From DAIMFL01 sp964372215 (GTDB lineage: Bacteria > Pseudomonadota > Alphaproteobacteria > Dongiales > Dongiaceae): a stretch of 41,252 nt of DNA. This document shows, piece by piece, positions 17,104 through 25,209 of the stretch. A program made the position numbers and the translations under genes. Numbering within the stretch: the stretch's first letter is position 1; each line of letters starts with the position of its first letter. Under the pieces are notes generated by a model, which was given only the letters and a program-made list of their open reading frames with translations, searched no databases and was not told where the DNA came from. The stretch is taken from assembly GCA_964372215.1 (NCBI GenBank), contig CAYJQC010000034.1, forward strand, positions 1 to 41,252, given 5' to 3'.

Positions 17104-17504
17104 CTGCAGTCCTGACGGCTGGCACGGCGGCGGTGCGCAGGGTTTCGAAAGTCGCTATGTCTTGGCGACCGCCAATCCCGGCGGTGGCTGCGACCGGGCC
17201 GCCCGTTCGATCCCGGAGCAGATGCAGGCATCTGGCATCGTGAAATCCATTGAGGTCGAGAATGGCCGTGGGGCCGGCAACCCAGGTTGATCGATGGAGA
17301 AACTGGCCCGCTCGCGGCACGCCGCGCGGATTGCGGCAATCGCGCAGGCGGAACGATTAGTACTCCGAATAATCAATACTCATAACCGATGGCTGAGTCT
17401 TGTCGATGGGCCGGAGAAGTGCCGCAGGCAAAGGTTTGTTAGGGAAGATGGACAACAATTGACGGAATTCTCCTTCTATCGATCTCGTGTCTGGAGTCCA
17501 ACGC
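17104..17504. other. 400-bp non-coding region before the response regulator
   Basis: No supported gene. GACTGCAGTC, a perfect 10-bp palindrome, sits at the ACP stop codon (17102-17111). An AT-rich patch at about 17354-17395 (GATTAGTACTCCGAATAATC and onwards) is the most promoter-like part and contains a short GATTA/TAATC inverted repeat. I could not assign convincing -35/-10 boxes. The GTTCGATCCC at about 17212 looks like a tRNA T-loop, but the flanks do not pair. Confidence 0.5.
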
Positions 17505-17960
17505 ATGGCGGCGACCAAGGGCCGAACGATCCTCCTGGTCGAGGACGATCCCCGCATGCTGCGCATCTACAGCGATGCGCTGGGCGCGCGCGGACACACC
17601 GTCATTTCGATCAGCGACCCGCGCGAGGTCGGCGGCTTTCTCTCGGTCGCCACGCCGGCCCTCATCCTGCTCGACATCATGATGCCGGAGATCGATGGCA
17701 TCGAATTGTGCCGGCGCGCCCGCGGCATCGTCGGGCCGCGCCCGCCGATCATCTTCCTGACCGCGCTAAACGACGTCGAAACCATCCGCAAGGCCCTGGC
17801 GGCCGGCGGCAACGACTATGTCCTCAAGGGCGGATCGCTGGTCGGCGCGATCGAACGCGTCGAATCCTGGCTTGCGCGGTCGCGCGCGGTGGATGACGGC
17901 GACAAGAAGCGCCAAGTATTGCGCAGCCTGGACGACTTGGCCGCCGAAACCCAGAACTAG
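17505..17960 (+). CDS. Stand-alone response regulator (receiver domain)
   Basis: A 151-residue single-domain response regulator of a phosphorelay. The CheY-like fold has the acidic pocket ED D at 13-15, the phospho-acceptor Asp57 (LLDIMMPEIDG), switch residue Thr86 (FLTALND) and the conserved Lys108 (VLKGG). There is no DNA-binding output domain; a charged tail of about 30 residues follows. The ATG at 17505 is preferred because CTGGAG precedes it by 8 bp; a GTG at 17487 would add six residues. No histidine kinase is nearby, so its partner is elsewhere in the genome. It could act in a multistep relay or by protein-protein contact. Confidence 0.9.
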   Translation: MAATKGRTILLVEDDPRMLRIYSDALGARGHTVISISDPREVGGFLSVATPALILLDIMMPEIDGIELCRRARGIVGPRPPIIFLTALNDVETIRKALAAGGNDYVLKGGSLVGAIERVESWLARSRAVDDGDKKRQVLRSLDDLAAETQN

Positions 17961-18101
17961 ACCACCGCGTCGAACAAGTTCGCGTTGACGCAGCACAGAC
18001 GCTCGCGCGTCGACCCGGGGCCCATTCGGCCGGCCAGACAATTCGCGAGCCGGAGGCGCGTCACCTCGGGACCGGAGTTTCTGCGGCCCTGACTCAATCG
18101 G

Positions 18102-18332
18102 CTACTGGTTCGGCGAGCGCTTGATCGCCTTGATCGGCCCGCGCGGGCGGCCCGACATCTCGGCGATCTTGCGGTCCTGCTGCTCGACGATGGTGCGCGC
18201 CGGGGTGTCGCCGTCGAGACCGCCGAGCGCCTCGCTCGGGACCCGGCGGTTCGAGGTCTGGGTACCGTCCTCGTAGGTGACGTCGAACAGCACGAAGGCG
18301 CTCTCCGTGGACTTCTTGATCTTGCGGGCCAT
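18102..18332 (-). CDS. Small conserved-looking protein, unknown function
   Basis: A 76-residue basic protein. The first half reads as a small beta-rich unit (SAFVLFDVTYEDGTQTSNRRVP), the second half as charged and helical (ARTIVEQQDRKIAEMSGRPRGPIKAIKR). It has no signal peptide or membrane segment. A CTGGAGAG ribosome-binding site lies 8 bp before the ATG. The KKSTESAFVLFDVTYEDG pattern resembles short hypothetical proteins of alphaproteobacteria, but I cannot name a function. It stands alone between the response regulator and another small reverse-strand gene. Confidence 0.7.
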   Translation of the reverse strand: MARKIKKSTESAFVLFDVTYEDGTQTSNRRVPSEALGGLDGDTPARTIVEQQDRKIAEMSGRPRGPIKAIKRSPNQ

Positions 18333-18556
18333 GAGTTCGCTCTCCAGAGGTCGTCAGGCGCGGGTCGAGAGGCGCGAGCGCCCGGGGCCTGCCCGATCGA
18401 CCCCGTATGGTTCTGTGATGGAATGGTCGTGCCGGCCGGTGCTCGCCGCGGCCCAGTTCGGCGGCCGCGCTGCGGATCAACGTTCGGAAATCGACGCCGA
18501 GCTACCCGAAGTTCTTTTGCAAGGCTGTCATCGCGGCGCGCGGATCCTCGACAGGG

Positions 18557-18715
18557 TCACGCCGACGTGTCGCCTTCGGCGACCGCGGCGGTCTCTTCGT
18601 CGGTCTTGCGCAGGTCCGCCTGTTCCTGGCGCAGCCTCAGCTTTTCCTGCTTCTTCGCCTGCTTGGCCCGATCGCGCTCCGCGCGCTGATGCTTGTAGTT
18701 CGGCTTGAACGCCAT
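18557..18715 (-). CDS. 52-residue basic coiled-coil-like small protein
   Basis: A short protein starting MAFKPNYKHQRAERDRAKQA, highly charged (Lys, Arg, Glu, Gln) and predicted to be one long helix over residues about 8-40, ending in an acidic Ala/Glu tail. A perfect AGGAGG ribosome-binding site sits just before the ATG at 18715, which strongly supports translation. The frame is open further upstream but without a comparable start. Similar tiny proteins beginning MAFKPNYK are, to my recollection, frequent in alphaproteobacterial genomes without known function; an RNA- or ribosome-associated role is only a guess. Confidence 0.75.
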   Translation of the reverse strand: MAFKPNYKHQRAERDRAKQAKKQEKLRLRQEQADLRKTDEETAAVAEGDTSA

Positions 18716-18847
18716 TGGTCCTCCTTTGTCGGCCCGCACCCTAACATGACGCGCAGGAGAAAGCGCATCGCCTTGTGGTCGCATCTGCCTTGCACAGGGG
18801 CGGGCGCTGTCGCTGCGGGGCGCGCCGCAGGCTGTTCCCGGCCAAGA

Positions 18848-18886
18848 GGAAAACGATTGCAGCCGGCCCTGCATTGCGCGTAAACT
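18848..18886 (+). promoter_or_regulatory. Candidate promoter and operator-like site upstream of the LacI-family gene
   Basis: TTGCAG (18857-18862) and TAAACT (18881-18886) are separated by 18 bp and make a plausible sigma-70-type promoter about 60 bp before the regulator's start. GGAAAACGATTGCA at 18848-18861 overlaps the -35 box; its first eight bases are identical to the operator-like palindrome downstream at 20083. This would fit autoregulation. Both assignments are by eye. Confidence 0.4.
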
Positions 18887-18947
18887 GGCTCCAAAGCAAT
18901 GGTCGGTACCCGCACGCGTCTGATCGCTACGGCGAAGCGTCTGGGCA

Positions 18948-20063
18948 ATGCCGGCCTCCAAGGGAGGAATGGGCCATCCGTCGATTTGCGGGAACCTCTG
19001 GTTGTGCCTGGGCCGCGCCGTGAACCGTCGCGGCGCAACGCGACCGTTCCCGGGCCGCACCCAGCGCGTGCGCATCGACGATGTCGCCCGCGAGGCCGGC
19101 GTGTCGATCTCCACCGTTTCGCGGGTGGTGAACGGCGTCGCCAAGAAGGTGTCCGGCGAGACCCTGGAGCGGGTTCGCGCGGTGATCGCCGACCTCGACT
19201 ATCGGCCGGCGCGGATCGGCCGTGCGCTCCGGACATCTCAGACCCAGCTCGTCGCGCTGCTGGTGCCCGACACCACCAACGCCTTTTACGCCGCCATCGC
19301 CAACTCGATCGAGGCGTCGATGTCCGGCACCGGGCACTCGATGATCCTGTGCAACACCGGCGAGGACCCGGCGGTGCAGGATCACTATCTCGACGAGATG
19401 GAAGCGCATCTGGTGCGGGGCATCGCGCTGCTTGGCGCGGTCGACAGCCCCGGGCTGCGCAAGATGGCGCAGCGCAACATTCCGATCGTCTTCGTCAACC
19501 GCAAGCCGCCCAACGGAATCCACGGCCCGTTCATCGGAATCGACAACCGCCGCGCCGGGCGCGACGTCGCCAGGCATTTCGTCGAGCGCGGATTCAGCCC
19601 GTGCGCGGCGATCCACGGGCCGCTGTCCTCCTCGGCAAGCCGCGAACGCTTCGAAGGCTATTGCGACGCGCTGACCGAGGCGGGATCGCCGCTCGATCCG
19701 GGCTTCGTCCGCGGCGCCGAACTCAGCATGCAGTCCGGCTATGCGGCCGCCGCCGAGCTGCTCGGCGAGCGCCGGCGGCCGCGCGCCATCTTCTGCGGCA
19801 ACGATCTCATCGCCTACGGGGCGTTCCGGCGCTGCGGCGAGCTGGCGCTCCGGGTGCCCGACGACGTCGCCCTGTTCGGCTTCGACGACAATCCGCTCAA
19901 CGAATGGATCGCGCCTTGGCTCAGCACGATCCACGTGCCGTACGACCAGATCGGCTCGCGGGTCTCGACCGAGCTGCAGCGGCTGTGGGACGGCGAGGCG
20001 CCGGCCCGCCGGACCGAGCAGCGCCTGCTGCCCTATCAGATCCAGCTCCGCAGCTCGACCTGA
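18948..20063 (+). CDS. LacI family transcriptional regulator
   Basis: A regulator of up to 371 residues that most likely controls the adjacent importer and catabolic genes in response to the transported compound. The helix-turn-helix is unmistakable: RIDDVAREAGVSISTVSRVV (about residues 42-61), followed by the hinge region DYRPARIGRALRTS. The periplasmic-binding-protein-like sensor domain runs from about 100 (TQLVALLVPDTTNAFYAAIA) to the end and includes RAIFCGNDLIAYGAFR and VALFGFDDNPLNEWIAPWLSTI. The start is uncertain: ATG at 18948, ATG at 18969 or GTG at 19020 are in frame, and all keep the HTH. A LacI-type palindrome lies 20 bp after its stop codon, before the importer operon. Confidence 0.92.
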   Translation: MPASKGGMGHPSICGNLWLCLGRAVNRRGATRPFPGRTQRVRIDDVAREAGVSISTVSRVVNGVAKKVSGETLERVRAVIADLDYRPARIGRALRTSQTQLVALLVPDTTNAFYAAIANSIEASMSGTGHSMILCNTGEDPAVQDHYLDEMEAHLVRGIALLGAVDSPGLRKMAQRNIPIVFVNRKPPNGIHGPFIGIDNRRAGRDVARHFVERGFSPCAAIHGPLSSSASRERFEGYCDALTEAGSPLDPGFVRGAELSMQSGYAAAAELLGERRRPRAIFCGNDLIAYGAFRRCGELALRVPDDVALFGFDDNPLNEWIAPWLSTIHVPYDQIGSRVSTELQRLWDGEAPARRTEQRLLPYQIQLRSST

Positions 20064-20082
20064 GGCCGGCTGTGAACGCGAA

Positions 20083-20096
20083 GGAAAACGTTTCAC
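20083..20096. promoter_or_regulatory. LacI-type operator candidate before the ABC importer operon
   Basis: GGAAAACGTTTCAC contains the perfect palindrome AAACGTTT (20086-20093) centred on CG, the classic form of LacI-family operators. It sits between the regulator stop (20063) and the binding-protein start (20245). The upstream regulator is the obvious candidate to bind it. Confidence 0.65.
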
Positions 20097-20244
20097 TCAT
20101 GGCGCCGGGCCGCGGCCAGGCGTCACGGGATCCCGCCGGGACCGCGATCCGGCGGAGCCGAGGGCGTCGCAAACCGGGCGCCAGCAAGCAAAGCCGGAGG
20201 CGCAGCGACGCCTGCGGCACAATCAGGATCAAGGAGAGGAAGCG

Positions 20245-21378
20245 ATGAAAGGGGTAGCGACAAGACTGGCGCTCGCCGGCGGAATCTGCGCCGCGCTTGC
20301 CGTCGGTGCGGTCACCACGACGACGGCCGCCGCCGCCGAGAAGTTCAAGATCTATCTGAGCATGAGCTATATCGGCAACGACTGGCAGGCCGAGGCGGCG
20401 AACATGGTCAAGGCCATGGCCAGCCACAAGAACTTCCGGGACAAGGTCGATCTCAACATCCAGGTCGCCGGACCCAACGCCCAGAAGCAGATCCAGCAGA
20501 TCAACTCGATGGTGCAGGCCGGCGCCGACGCGATCGTGATCTTCCCGATCTCGCCGACCGCGCTCAACCAGGTGGTCAAGAACGCCTGCGACAAGGGCGT
20601 GCTGATCTTCGCCTACGATGCCGAGATCACCGAGCCCTGCGCCTACAACATCCACATCGACCAGGAAGAGGCCGGCCGGGTGACCGCCCAGTGGCTGGCC
20701 GACAAGCTCGGCGGCAAGGGCAACATCGTGGTGCTGACCGGCGTGCCCGGCACCTCGGTCGACACCCAGCGCACCGAGGCGGCGAAGGCGGTGTTCTCGA
20801 AGTATCCGGACATCAAGATCGTGGCCGAAGGCGTCGGCATGTGGAGCCAGGCGGTCAGCCGCACCGAGCTCTCCAAGATCCTGGCGACCCAGTCCTGGGA
20901 CGACATCGACGGGCTGTGGCTGCAGGTCGGCTGCTTCACCGCCAACGCCATGCAGCTCGAGGCTGGCAAGAAGACGGAGGAGCTGATCCCCTGTTCCGGG
21001 GAAGGCGCCAATGGCGGACGCATCCAGATGCTCCCCGTCGGCACCGAGGTCGAGGGCGCGGCCATGCCCTATGCGCCGATGGGCGCTCCGCGCATCTCCT
21101 ACGCCTCGCCGCCCTACTCCGGGGCGCTGGCGCTGAAGCTCGCGGTGAAGAAGCTGGAGGGTGGCGACGTTCCGCAGCTCACCATCCTGCCGCTGCCGGT
21201 CGTCACCAGCGACACCATCAAGTACTGCAAGGAAGGCACCTGGCAGGAAATGGCGGATGGCTGCAACGCCTTCCCGCCGGCGCTGGTCAGCAACCCCGGC
21301 TGGTTCGCCTCGATCTACTCGCCGGAGACCCCGGAAGTCGGTCTGCAGGCGGCCCTGGTCGGGCAGCCGGAAGATTGA
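20245..21378 (+). CDS. Sugar-type ABC transporter, periplasmic substrate-binding protein
   Basis: A 377-residue binding protein of the ribose/galactose-type family (peripla_BP_4-like) that captures the substrate for the importer encoded downstream. Residues 1-30 are a signal peptide with an Ala-rich end (TTTTAAAAEK). The mature part has the family's repeated alpha/beta pattern: QIQQINSMVQAGADAIVIFP, GVLIFAYDAEI, and GNIVVLTGVPGTSVDTQRTE. AAGGAGAGGA lies 4 bp before the ATG. Four or more cysteines in the mature protein (for example EPCAYN, VGCFTAN, IPCSGEG, YCKEG, DGCNAF) are unusual for this family and could form disulfides. The ligand is not evident; context suggests a sugar, sugar acid or polyol. 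Confidence 0.92.
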   Translation: MKGVATRLALAGGICAALAVGAVTTTTAAAAEKFKIYLSMSYIGNDWQAEAANMVKAMASHKNFRDKVDLNIQVAGPNAQKQIQQINSMVQAGADAIVIFPISPTALNQVVKNACDKGVLIFAYDAEITEPCAYNIHIDQEEAGRVTAQWLADKLGGKGNIVVLTGVPGTSVDTQRTEAAKAVFSKYPDIKIVAEGVGMWSQAVSRTELSKILATQSWDDIDGLWLQVGCFTANAMQLEAGKKTEELIPCSGEGANGGRIQMLPVGTEVEGAAMPYAPMGAPRISYASPPYSGALALKLAVKKLEGGDVPQLTILPLPVVTSDTIKYCKEGTWQEMADGCNAFPPALVSNPGWFASIYSPETPEVGLQAALVGQPED

Positions 21379-21398
21379 TGCCACGAAGGGGCGCCCCC
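21378..21398 (+). repeat. 21-bp near-repeat, left copy, before the assembly gap
   Basis: This 21-base unit begins ATGCC and ends in GGGGCGCCCCC. It recurs at 21523-21543 on the other side of the N-gap with two differences. What follows each copy is also similar (a G8 tract, C-rich tract, then T4-T5). Either a hairpin element is duplicated or the two contig ends are error-rich reads of the same place. Confidence 0.7.
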
Positions 21399-21462
21399 CG
21401 GGTGGGGGGGGCCCCCCGGTTTTGAGGCCCGGCGCCCCGGCCCCCACCCCCGCCCCCCGACC

Positions 21463-21472
21463 NNNNNNNNNN
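21463..21472. other. Assembly gap (10 N) between binding-protein and ATPase genes
   Basis: Ten Ns inside a 203-bp intergenic region dominated by G and C homopolymers. The flanks share a 21-bp near-repeat and look like low-quality contig ends, so the true intergenic distance may be much shorter. Confidence 0.98.
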
Positions 21473-21522
21473 CCCCCGCATGGGGGCGGGCCGGCGGCCG
21501 GGGGGGGCCAGCGGTATTTTTT

Positions 21523-21543
21523 ATGCCCCGACGGGGCGCCCCC
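21523..21543 (+). repeat. 21-bp near-repeat, right copy, after the assembly gap
   Basis: Second copy of the unit at 21378, with A-to-C differences at the sixth and tenth bases. It forms the left arm of the hairpin that precedes the ATPase gene. Confidence 0.7.
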
Positions 21544-21567
21544 ATGGGGGGGGCGCCCCGCATTTTT
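21533..21567 (+). terminator. GC-rich hairpin with T5 tail between importer genes
   Basis: GGGGCGCCCCC (21533-21543) pairs perfectly over 11 bp with 21549-21559, loop ATGGG, and GCATTTTT follows. This looks like an intrinsic terminator or mRNA-stabilising stem. Such elements commonly sit after binding-protein genes, which are expressed more strongly than the rest of the operon. Homopolymer errors near the gap limit confidence in the exact bases. Confidence 0.5.
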
Positions 21568-21581
21568 CCAGACCGGCCGAC

Positions 21582-23120
21582 ATGACCGACAGCGCAGCAG
21601 CGATCGCCGTCTCGCAGGTGACCAAGGCGTTCGGCGCCACCGTGGCGCTCGACGGCGCATCGTTCACCGCGCGCCGGGGCGAGGTGCACGCGCTGCTCGG
21701 CGAGAACGGCGCCGGCAAGTCGACGATGGTGAAGCTGCTGTCGGGCCTGCTGCAGCCCGATTCCGGCACCATCAAGATCGATGGCACGGCGGCCGAGCTC
21801 AAGTCGCCGCGCGACTCCCATCGCCTCGGCATCCAGACGGCGTTCCAGGAGATGACCCTGGTCAAGAGCCTGACCGTCGCCGACAACATGCTGCTGCCCT
21901 ATGCGCCGACCACGGCGCTCGGCCAGCTCAAGGGGCGAGCCGGGCTGAACCGGGTGGCGGCCCATCTGGAACGCCTCGGCCTCGGCCATATCAATCCGCG
22001 CGTCGAGGTCGGCAGTCTCGACCTGTCGGTGCGCCAGAAGATCGAGATCGCCCGCGCCATCTTCCGCGCGCCGCGGGTGCTGCTGCTCGACGAGCCGACC
22101 TCGTCGCTGTCCGGCGGCGACATCGACTGGCTCGGCGGCCTGATCGCCGAGCTGAAGGCGAGCGGGGTCACCATCGTCTTCATCTCGCACCGCATGCCGG
22201 AGGTGCGGCGCTTCTGCGATTCCCTGACCGTGCTCAGGAACGGCAAGGACATCGGCAGCTCGGCGGTCGACGCGGTGAGCGACGAGGAGGTGATCCGCAT
22301 GATCATCGGCCGTTCGCTGGCGGCGACCTTTCCGGCCAAGCGCAGCGCCGCGTCGCGCGGCTCCGGCCCGCCGGCCCTCGCGGTCCAGCGCCTGACCACG
22401 GCCGGTCGGCTGCGCGATGCCGGCTTCGCCTTGTTCCATGGCGAGGTGCTCGGCATCGCCGGACTGCAGGGCATGGGCCAGCTCGACCTGTTCCGCGCCT
22501 GCTTCGGCATGCAGGCGATCACCGCCGGCACGGTCCAGGTCGACGGCAAGACCGTTACCCTGGCCTCGCCGCGCGACGCCGTGCGCGCCAATATCGGCAT
22601 CAGCCTGGTGCCCGAGGACCGCAAGAGCGAAGGGCTGTTCCTGCGCCTCGACGGCCGGGCAAACACCTCGATGCCGGTGCTCGAGCGGTTTTCGCGCTTC
22701 GGCGTCATCGATCGGGCCGCCGAGACCCGGGCGGTCGCCGAGGTGCTCGATCATGTCCAGGTGCATCCGCGCGCGCTCTACACCCGGGTCGGCGCCTTCA
22801 GCGGCGGCAACCAGCAGAAGATCGCCATCGGCAAGTGGCTGTTGGCGGAAAGCCGCATCCTGCTGATGTTCGATCCGACCCGCGGCGTCGACGTCGGCAC
22901 CAAGCACGAGCTGTACCTGCTGATCCGCGACTTCGCCGAGGCCGGCGGCGCGGTGCTGTTCTACTCGACCGAGATCGCCGAGCTGGTGAACCTGTGCGAC
23001 CGCGTGCTGGTGATGTATGGCGGACGCATGGTGAAGGAGCTGGGCGGCGGCGACATCACCGAAGAGAACATCATGCGGGCGGCGCTCGGCGAGTCCGCCC
23101 CGGGGCTGGCCGCGCAATGA
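21582..23120 (+). CDS. Sugar-type ABC transporter, double ATP-binding protein
   Basis: A 512-residue protein with two nucleotide-binding domains in tandem, as in RbsA/MglA. It powers import at the cytoplasmic face. Domain one has Walker A GENGAGKST (about 40-48), signature LDLSVRQKIEIA and Walker B VLLLDEPTSSL. Domain two (from about 260) has a degenerate Walker A (GLQGMGQLDLF), an intact signature FSGGNQQKIAIGKW and a Walker B region LLMFDPTRGVDVG in which the usual Asp-Glu reads Phe-Asp. Loss of key residues in one half is usual for this family, leaving one active site. The ATG at 21582 is where homology starts. Its stop overlaps the permease start (ATGA). Confidence 0.95.
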   Translation: MTDSAAAIAVSQVTKAFGATVALDGASFTARRGEVHALLGENGAGKSTMVKLLSGLLQPDSGTIKIDGTAAELKSPRDSHRLGIQTAFQEMTLVKSLTVADNMLLPYAPTTALGQLKGRAGLNRVAAHLERLGLGHINPRVEVGSLDLSVRQKIEIARAIFRAPRVLLLDEPTSSLSGGDIDWLGGLIAELKASGVTIVFISHRMPEVRRFCDSLTVLRNGKDIGSSAVDAVSDEEVIRMIIGRSLAATFPAKRSAASRGSGPPALAVQRLTTAGRLRDAGFALFHGEVLGIAGLQGMGQLDLFRACFGMQAITAGTVQVDGKTVTLASPRDAVRANIGISLVPEDRKSEGLFLRLDGRANTSMPVLERFSRFGVIDRAAETRAVAEVLDHVQVHPRALYTRVGAFSGGNQQKIAIGKWLLAESRILLMFDPTRGVDVGTKHELYLLIRDFAEAGGAVLFYSTEIAELVNLCDRVLVMYGGRMVKELGGGDITEENIMRAALGESAPGLAAQ

Positions 23121-25189
23121 GCACGACGACCATGCCGGGCCGCCAGCCGACACCGCTGCAACTATCGCTCAGCCGCCATCGCGGCATGCTGATCGCGCTC
23201 GCCGTGTTCGTGGCGCTGTTTGCGGCGGTGAACGCGATCACGCCCGGCTCGTTCAGCTATTTCGAGTTCAGCTTCATGTCGAGCGGCGCGGCGACGCTGG
23301 CGCTCGCCGCGGTCGGCCAGACCCTGGTGATCCTGACCGGGGGCTTCGACCTGTCGGCGGGCGCCGTCGTGTCGCTGGTCAACGTCGTGCTCGGCACCAA
23401 CATGCAGGACACGATCTCCTCGCAGGTTCTGTTCGGCCTCGTGGCGCTGCTGATCGGCGGCGCGGTCGGCGCCGTGAACGGCTTCTTCGTCGCCTTCATG
23501 CGGCTGCAGCCGATCGTCGTCACCCTGTCGAGCATGTTCATCGTCCAGGGCATCACGTTGCTGGTACTCGACAAGCCCGGCGGCATGATCCCCTATCAGT
23601 TCTCGGCCTTCCTGGCCGGCGATGCGATCCCCGGCGTGCTGCCGGCCCCGGTGCTGGTGATCGCCGCCGCCATCGCGGTCTGGCTGCTGATCAAGAACTC
23701 GCGCTTCGGGGTGGCGATCTATGCGGTCGGCGGCGACGAGGAGGCGGCGCGCGCCGCCGGCATCCGGGTCGCCTGGGTCAAGTTCTTCACCTATGTCGCG
23801 GCCGGCGTGTTCTACGGCGCCGCCGGCGCATTCATCACCGCGCAGACCGGATCGGCCGACCCGCTGGTCGGCAAGCCGATGCTGCTGCAGGTGTTCACCG
23901 CCGTGGTGATCGGCGGCACCGTGCTGGGCGGCGGGCGCGGCGGCTGCGTCGGTTCGATCATCGGCGCCTACATCCTGCTGATCGTCGTCAACATCCTGCT
24001 GGTGCTGAACGTCTCGGCCTACTACAGCAGCGTCGCCGAAGGCGTCATCCTGGTACTGGCGGTGCTGACCGCCTCGCTCAACCGCAACTCGCCGATCGCC
24101 GACACCCTGCGCCTGGTCCGGCTGCGCTTCGATGCCTGGCGCGGCGGCACGCTGCCGCACGCCCATGGCGGGCCGCCGCACCGCGTCGCGGTACAGCGCG
24201 GCGGCGCCCGTACTGGCGCCGGTATCGACGGCGGGCCGGTTCCGTCCTGGATCGCGCGCAACCGCGAGCTGCTGCGCTACATCGTCCCGGCCTATGTCGG
24301 GCTGGCCATCGTGCTCGCGGCGACCGGGCTGGTGTACAGCAGCAATGCGCTGCTGGGTTTCAACTACTACAACTCGCTGATCGTGCTCTCGTCGTTCCTG
24401 GTGATCCTGGCCCTGGGGCAGGGCGCGGTGATTCTGACCGGCGGGCTCGACCTGTCGATCCCCTGGACCATCGGCTTCTGCGGCATCGTGGTCGCCGGGC
24501 TGGTGCGCGGCTCCGACGAGGTGGCGCTGTGGGCGATCCCGCTCGGGCTGCTGATCGGGGTGGTGATCGGGGCGGTGAACGGTATCGGGGTGGTGCTGCT
24601 GGGCCTGCCGCCGATCGTCATCACCCTGGCCACCAACGGCGTGCTGCAGGGCCTGGCGCTGGTCTACAGCAACGGCACGCCGGACGGGTTCTCCTCATCC
24701 GGCATGCGCTGGTTCATGACCGGCAAGTGGCTGGGCGCCGCACCGGCGGTATGGTTCACCGTGGCGTTCGCGGTGCTCGCCTGGTTCGTGCTGTCGCGCA
24801 CCACCTTCGGACGGCGCATCTACGCCGTCGGCAACAGCCCGACCGTGGCCAGGCTGTCCGGCGTCGGGGTCGGCGGAACGCTGATGGGGGTGTATATTCT
24901 CAGCGGCTTCTGCTCGGCCCTGGTCGGCATCCTGCTGGCCGGATTCAGCGGCCAGGCCAGCCTGGGCATGGGCGACGAATACCTGCTGCCGTCGATCGCG
25001 GTGGTGGTGGTCGGCGGCACGCTGATCACCGGCGGGCGCGGCCACTATGTCGGCATGCTCGGCGGCGTCCTGCTGCTGACCGCGCTGTCGACTCTGCTGG
25101 CCGGCACGACGCTGCCGCCGGCAGTGCGCGACATCATCTTCGGCCTGGTGGTGCTCGGCGCGGTGCTGGCGCTCCGGGAACGCACGTAG
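23117..25189 (+). CDS. Fused double permease of a ribose-type ABC importer
   Basis: A 690-residue membrane protein containing two complete RbsC-like permease domains (BPD_transp_2 type) in one chain. Domain one spans about 20-330 and domain two about 385-690. They are joined by a Gly/Pro/Arg-rich, hydrophilic linker of about 50 residues (about 335-385). Each half carries its own copies of the family blocks: TGGFDLSAG and TGGLDLSIPW; FGVAIYAVGGDEEAARAAGI and FGRRIYAVGNSPTVARLSGV; GGGRGGCVGSIIGA and TGGRGHYVGMLGG. Most such importers use two separate permease chains. The frame is open without interruption across the linker and codon use is uniform, so this is not an obvious frameshift artefact. 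It overlaps the ATPase gene by 4 bp. Confidence 0.93.
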   Translation: MSTTTMPGRQPTPLQLSLSRHRGMLIALAVFVALFAAVNAITPGSFSYFEFSFMSSGAATLALAAVGQTLVILTGGFDLSAGAVVSLVNVVLGTNMQDTISSQVLFGLVALLIGGAVGAVNGFFVAFMRLQPIVVTLSSMFIVQGITLLVLDKPGGMIPYQFSAFLAGDAIPGVLPAPVLVIAAAIAVWLLIKNSRFGVAIYAVGGDEEAARAAGIRVAWVKFFTYVAAGVFYGAAGAFITAQTGSADPLVGKPMLLQVFTAVVIGGTVLGGGRGGCVGSIIGAYILLIVVNILLVLNVSAYYSSVAEGVILVLAVLTASLNRNSPIADTLRLVRLRFDAWRGGTLPHAHGGPPHRVAVQRGGARTGAGIDGGPVPSWIARNRELLRYIVPAYVGLAIVLAATGLVYSSNALLGFNYYNSLIVLSSFLVILALGQGAVILTGGLDLSIPWTIGFCGIVVAGLVRGSDEVALWAIPLGLLIGVVIGAVNGIGVVLLGLPPIVITLATNGVLQGLALVYSNGTPDGFSSSGMRWFMTGKWLGAAPAVWFTVAFAVLAWFVLSRTTFGRRIYAVGNSPTVARLSGVGVGGTLMGVYILSGFCSALVGILLAGFSGQASLGMGDEYLLPSIAVVVVGGTLITGGRGHYVGMLGGVLLLTALSTLLAGTTLPPAVRDIIFGLVVLGAVLALRERT

Positions 25190-25209
25190 TAGACGATCGG
25201 GGAACGGGA

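Noticed and set aside
17205..17225. GTTCGATCCC resembling a tRNA T-loop
   Set aside because: Flanking bases do not form the T-stem or acceptor stem, and no anticodon arm can be placed upstream.
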